From positions 1-5,714 of the forward strand of contig CAYMFD010000165.1 of the NCBI GenBank assembly GCA_964389475.1: 5,714 nucleotides of DNA, in the 5' to 3' direction. Positions 5,701 through 5,714 of the stretch are shown piece by piece. A model generated the notes under the pieces. The model saw only the letters and a program-made list of their open reading frames with translations. It was not told the DNA's origin and made no database searches. The stretch is from CAYMFD01 sp964389475 (GTDB lineage: Bacteria; Bacteroidota; Bacteroidia; Chitinophagales; Saprospiraceae). Numbering within the stretch: position 1 is the stretch's first letter; each line of letters starts with the position of its first letter. A program made the translations under genes and the position numbers.

Positions 5701-5714
5701 TCTTTTGCTGCGCT

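Noticed and set aside
5694..5714. Possible promoter for a gene beyond the right edge (TATAATCTTTTG)
   Set aside because: The spacing does not fit TAnnTTTG, the TATAAT-like part belongs to the fold-back terminus, and no downstream gene is visible.
1..5714. CRISPR array, tRNA or rRNA genes, riboswitch
   Set aside because: No regularly spaced repeats, no tRNA-like T-arm and acceptor pairing, and no recognised riboswitch core were seen by eye on either strand.

Overview
The window looks like a chromosomal segment from a member of the Bacteroidota. The evidence is four well-conserved housekeeping genes with Bacteroidota-type protein sequences, no clear Shine-Dalgarno sequences (A-rich leaders instead), and two exact matches to the Bacteroidota -7 promoter box (TAnnTTTG) just upstream of carA and of the divIC-like gene. 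I would not place it below phylum from this sequence alone; Saprospiria or a relative is only a guess.

Layout. The first 850 bases are accessory: a hairpin-bearing repeat at the left edge, then on the minus strand a small type II toxin-antitoxin pair in which the antitoxin is intact and the RelE/ParE-type toxin is broken by a one-base deletion. From about 821 to 1610 there is no convincing gene. This stretch is AT-rich next to the antitoxin, then holds a REP-like hairpin (about 1135-1159) and a GC-richer block of short direct and inverted repeats (1421-1512), and ends in the carA promoter.

The core is four plus-strand genes in two transcription units. carA (glutaminase subunit of carbamoyl-phosphate synthetase) and eno (enolase) are 11 bases apart and probably co-transcribed. 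After a 129-base gap containing overlapping hairpins and a second promoter come a short FtsB/DivIC-type septum protein and sucD (succinyl-CoA ligase alpha subunit), only 3 bases apart. A strong bidirectional intrinsic terminator follows sucD. All four proteins are full length with their key residues present. They serve different pathways (pyrimidine/arginine precursor supply, glycolysis, cell division, TCA cycle), so the linkage looks like conserved housekeeping gene order rather than one pathway.

The last 310 bases contain no gene but are densely structured. A second, diverged copy of the left-edge repeat lies at 5433-5482. It is followed by a long fold-back element (5516-5697) with roughly 78-base imperfect inverted arms, 10-11 bp perfect termini, a possible TAA target duplication, and a REP-like sequence at its tip. 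This MITE-like element is the most unusual thing in the window. I found no complete novel multi-gene system; the interest lies in the non-coding repeats and the decayed toxin-antitoxin locus.
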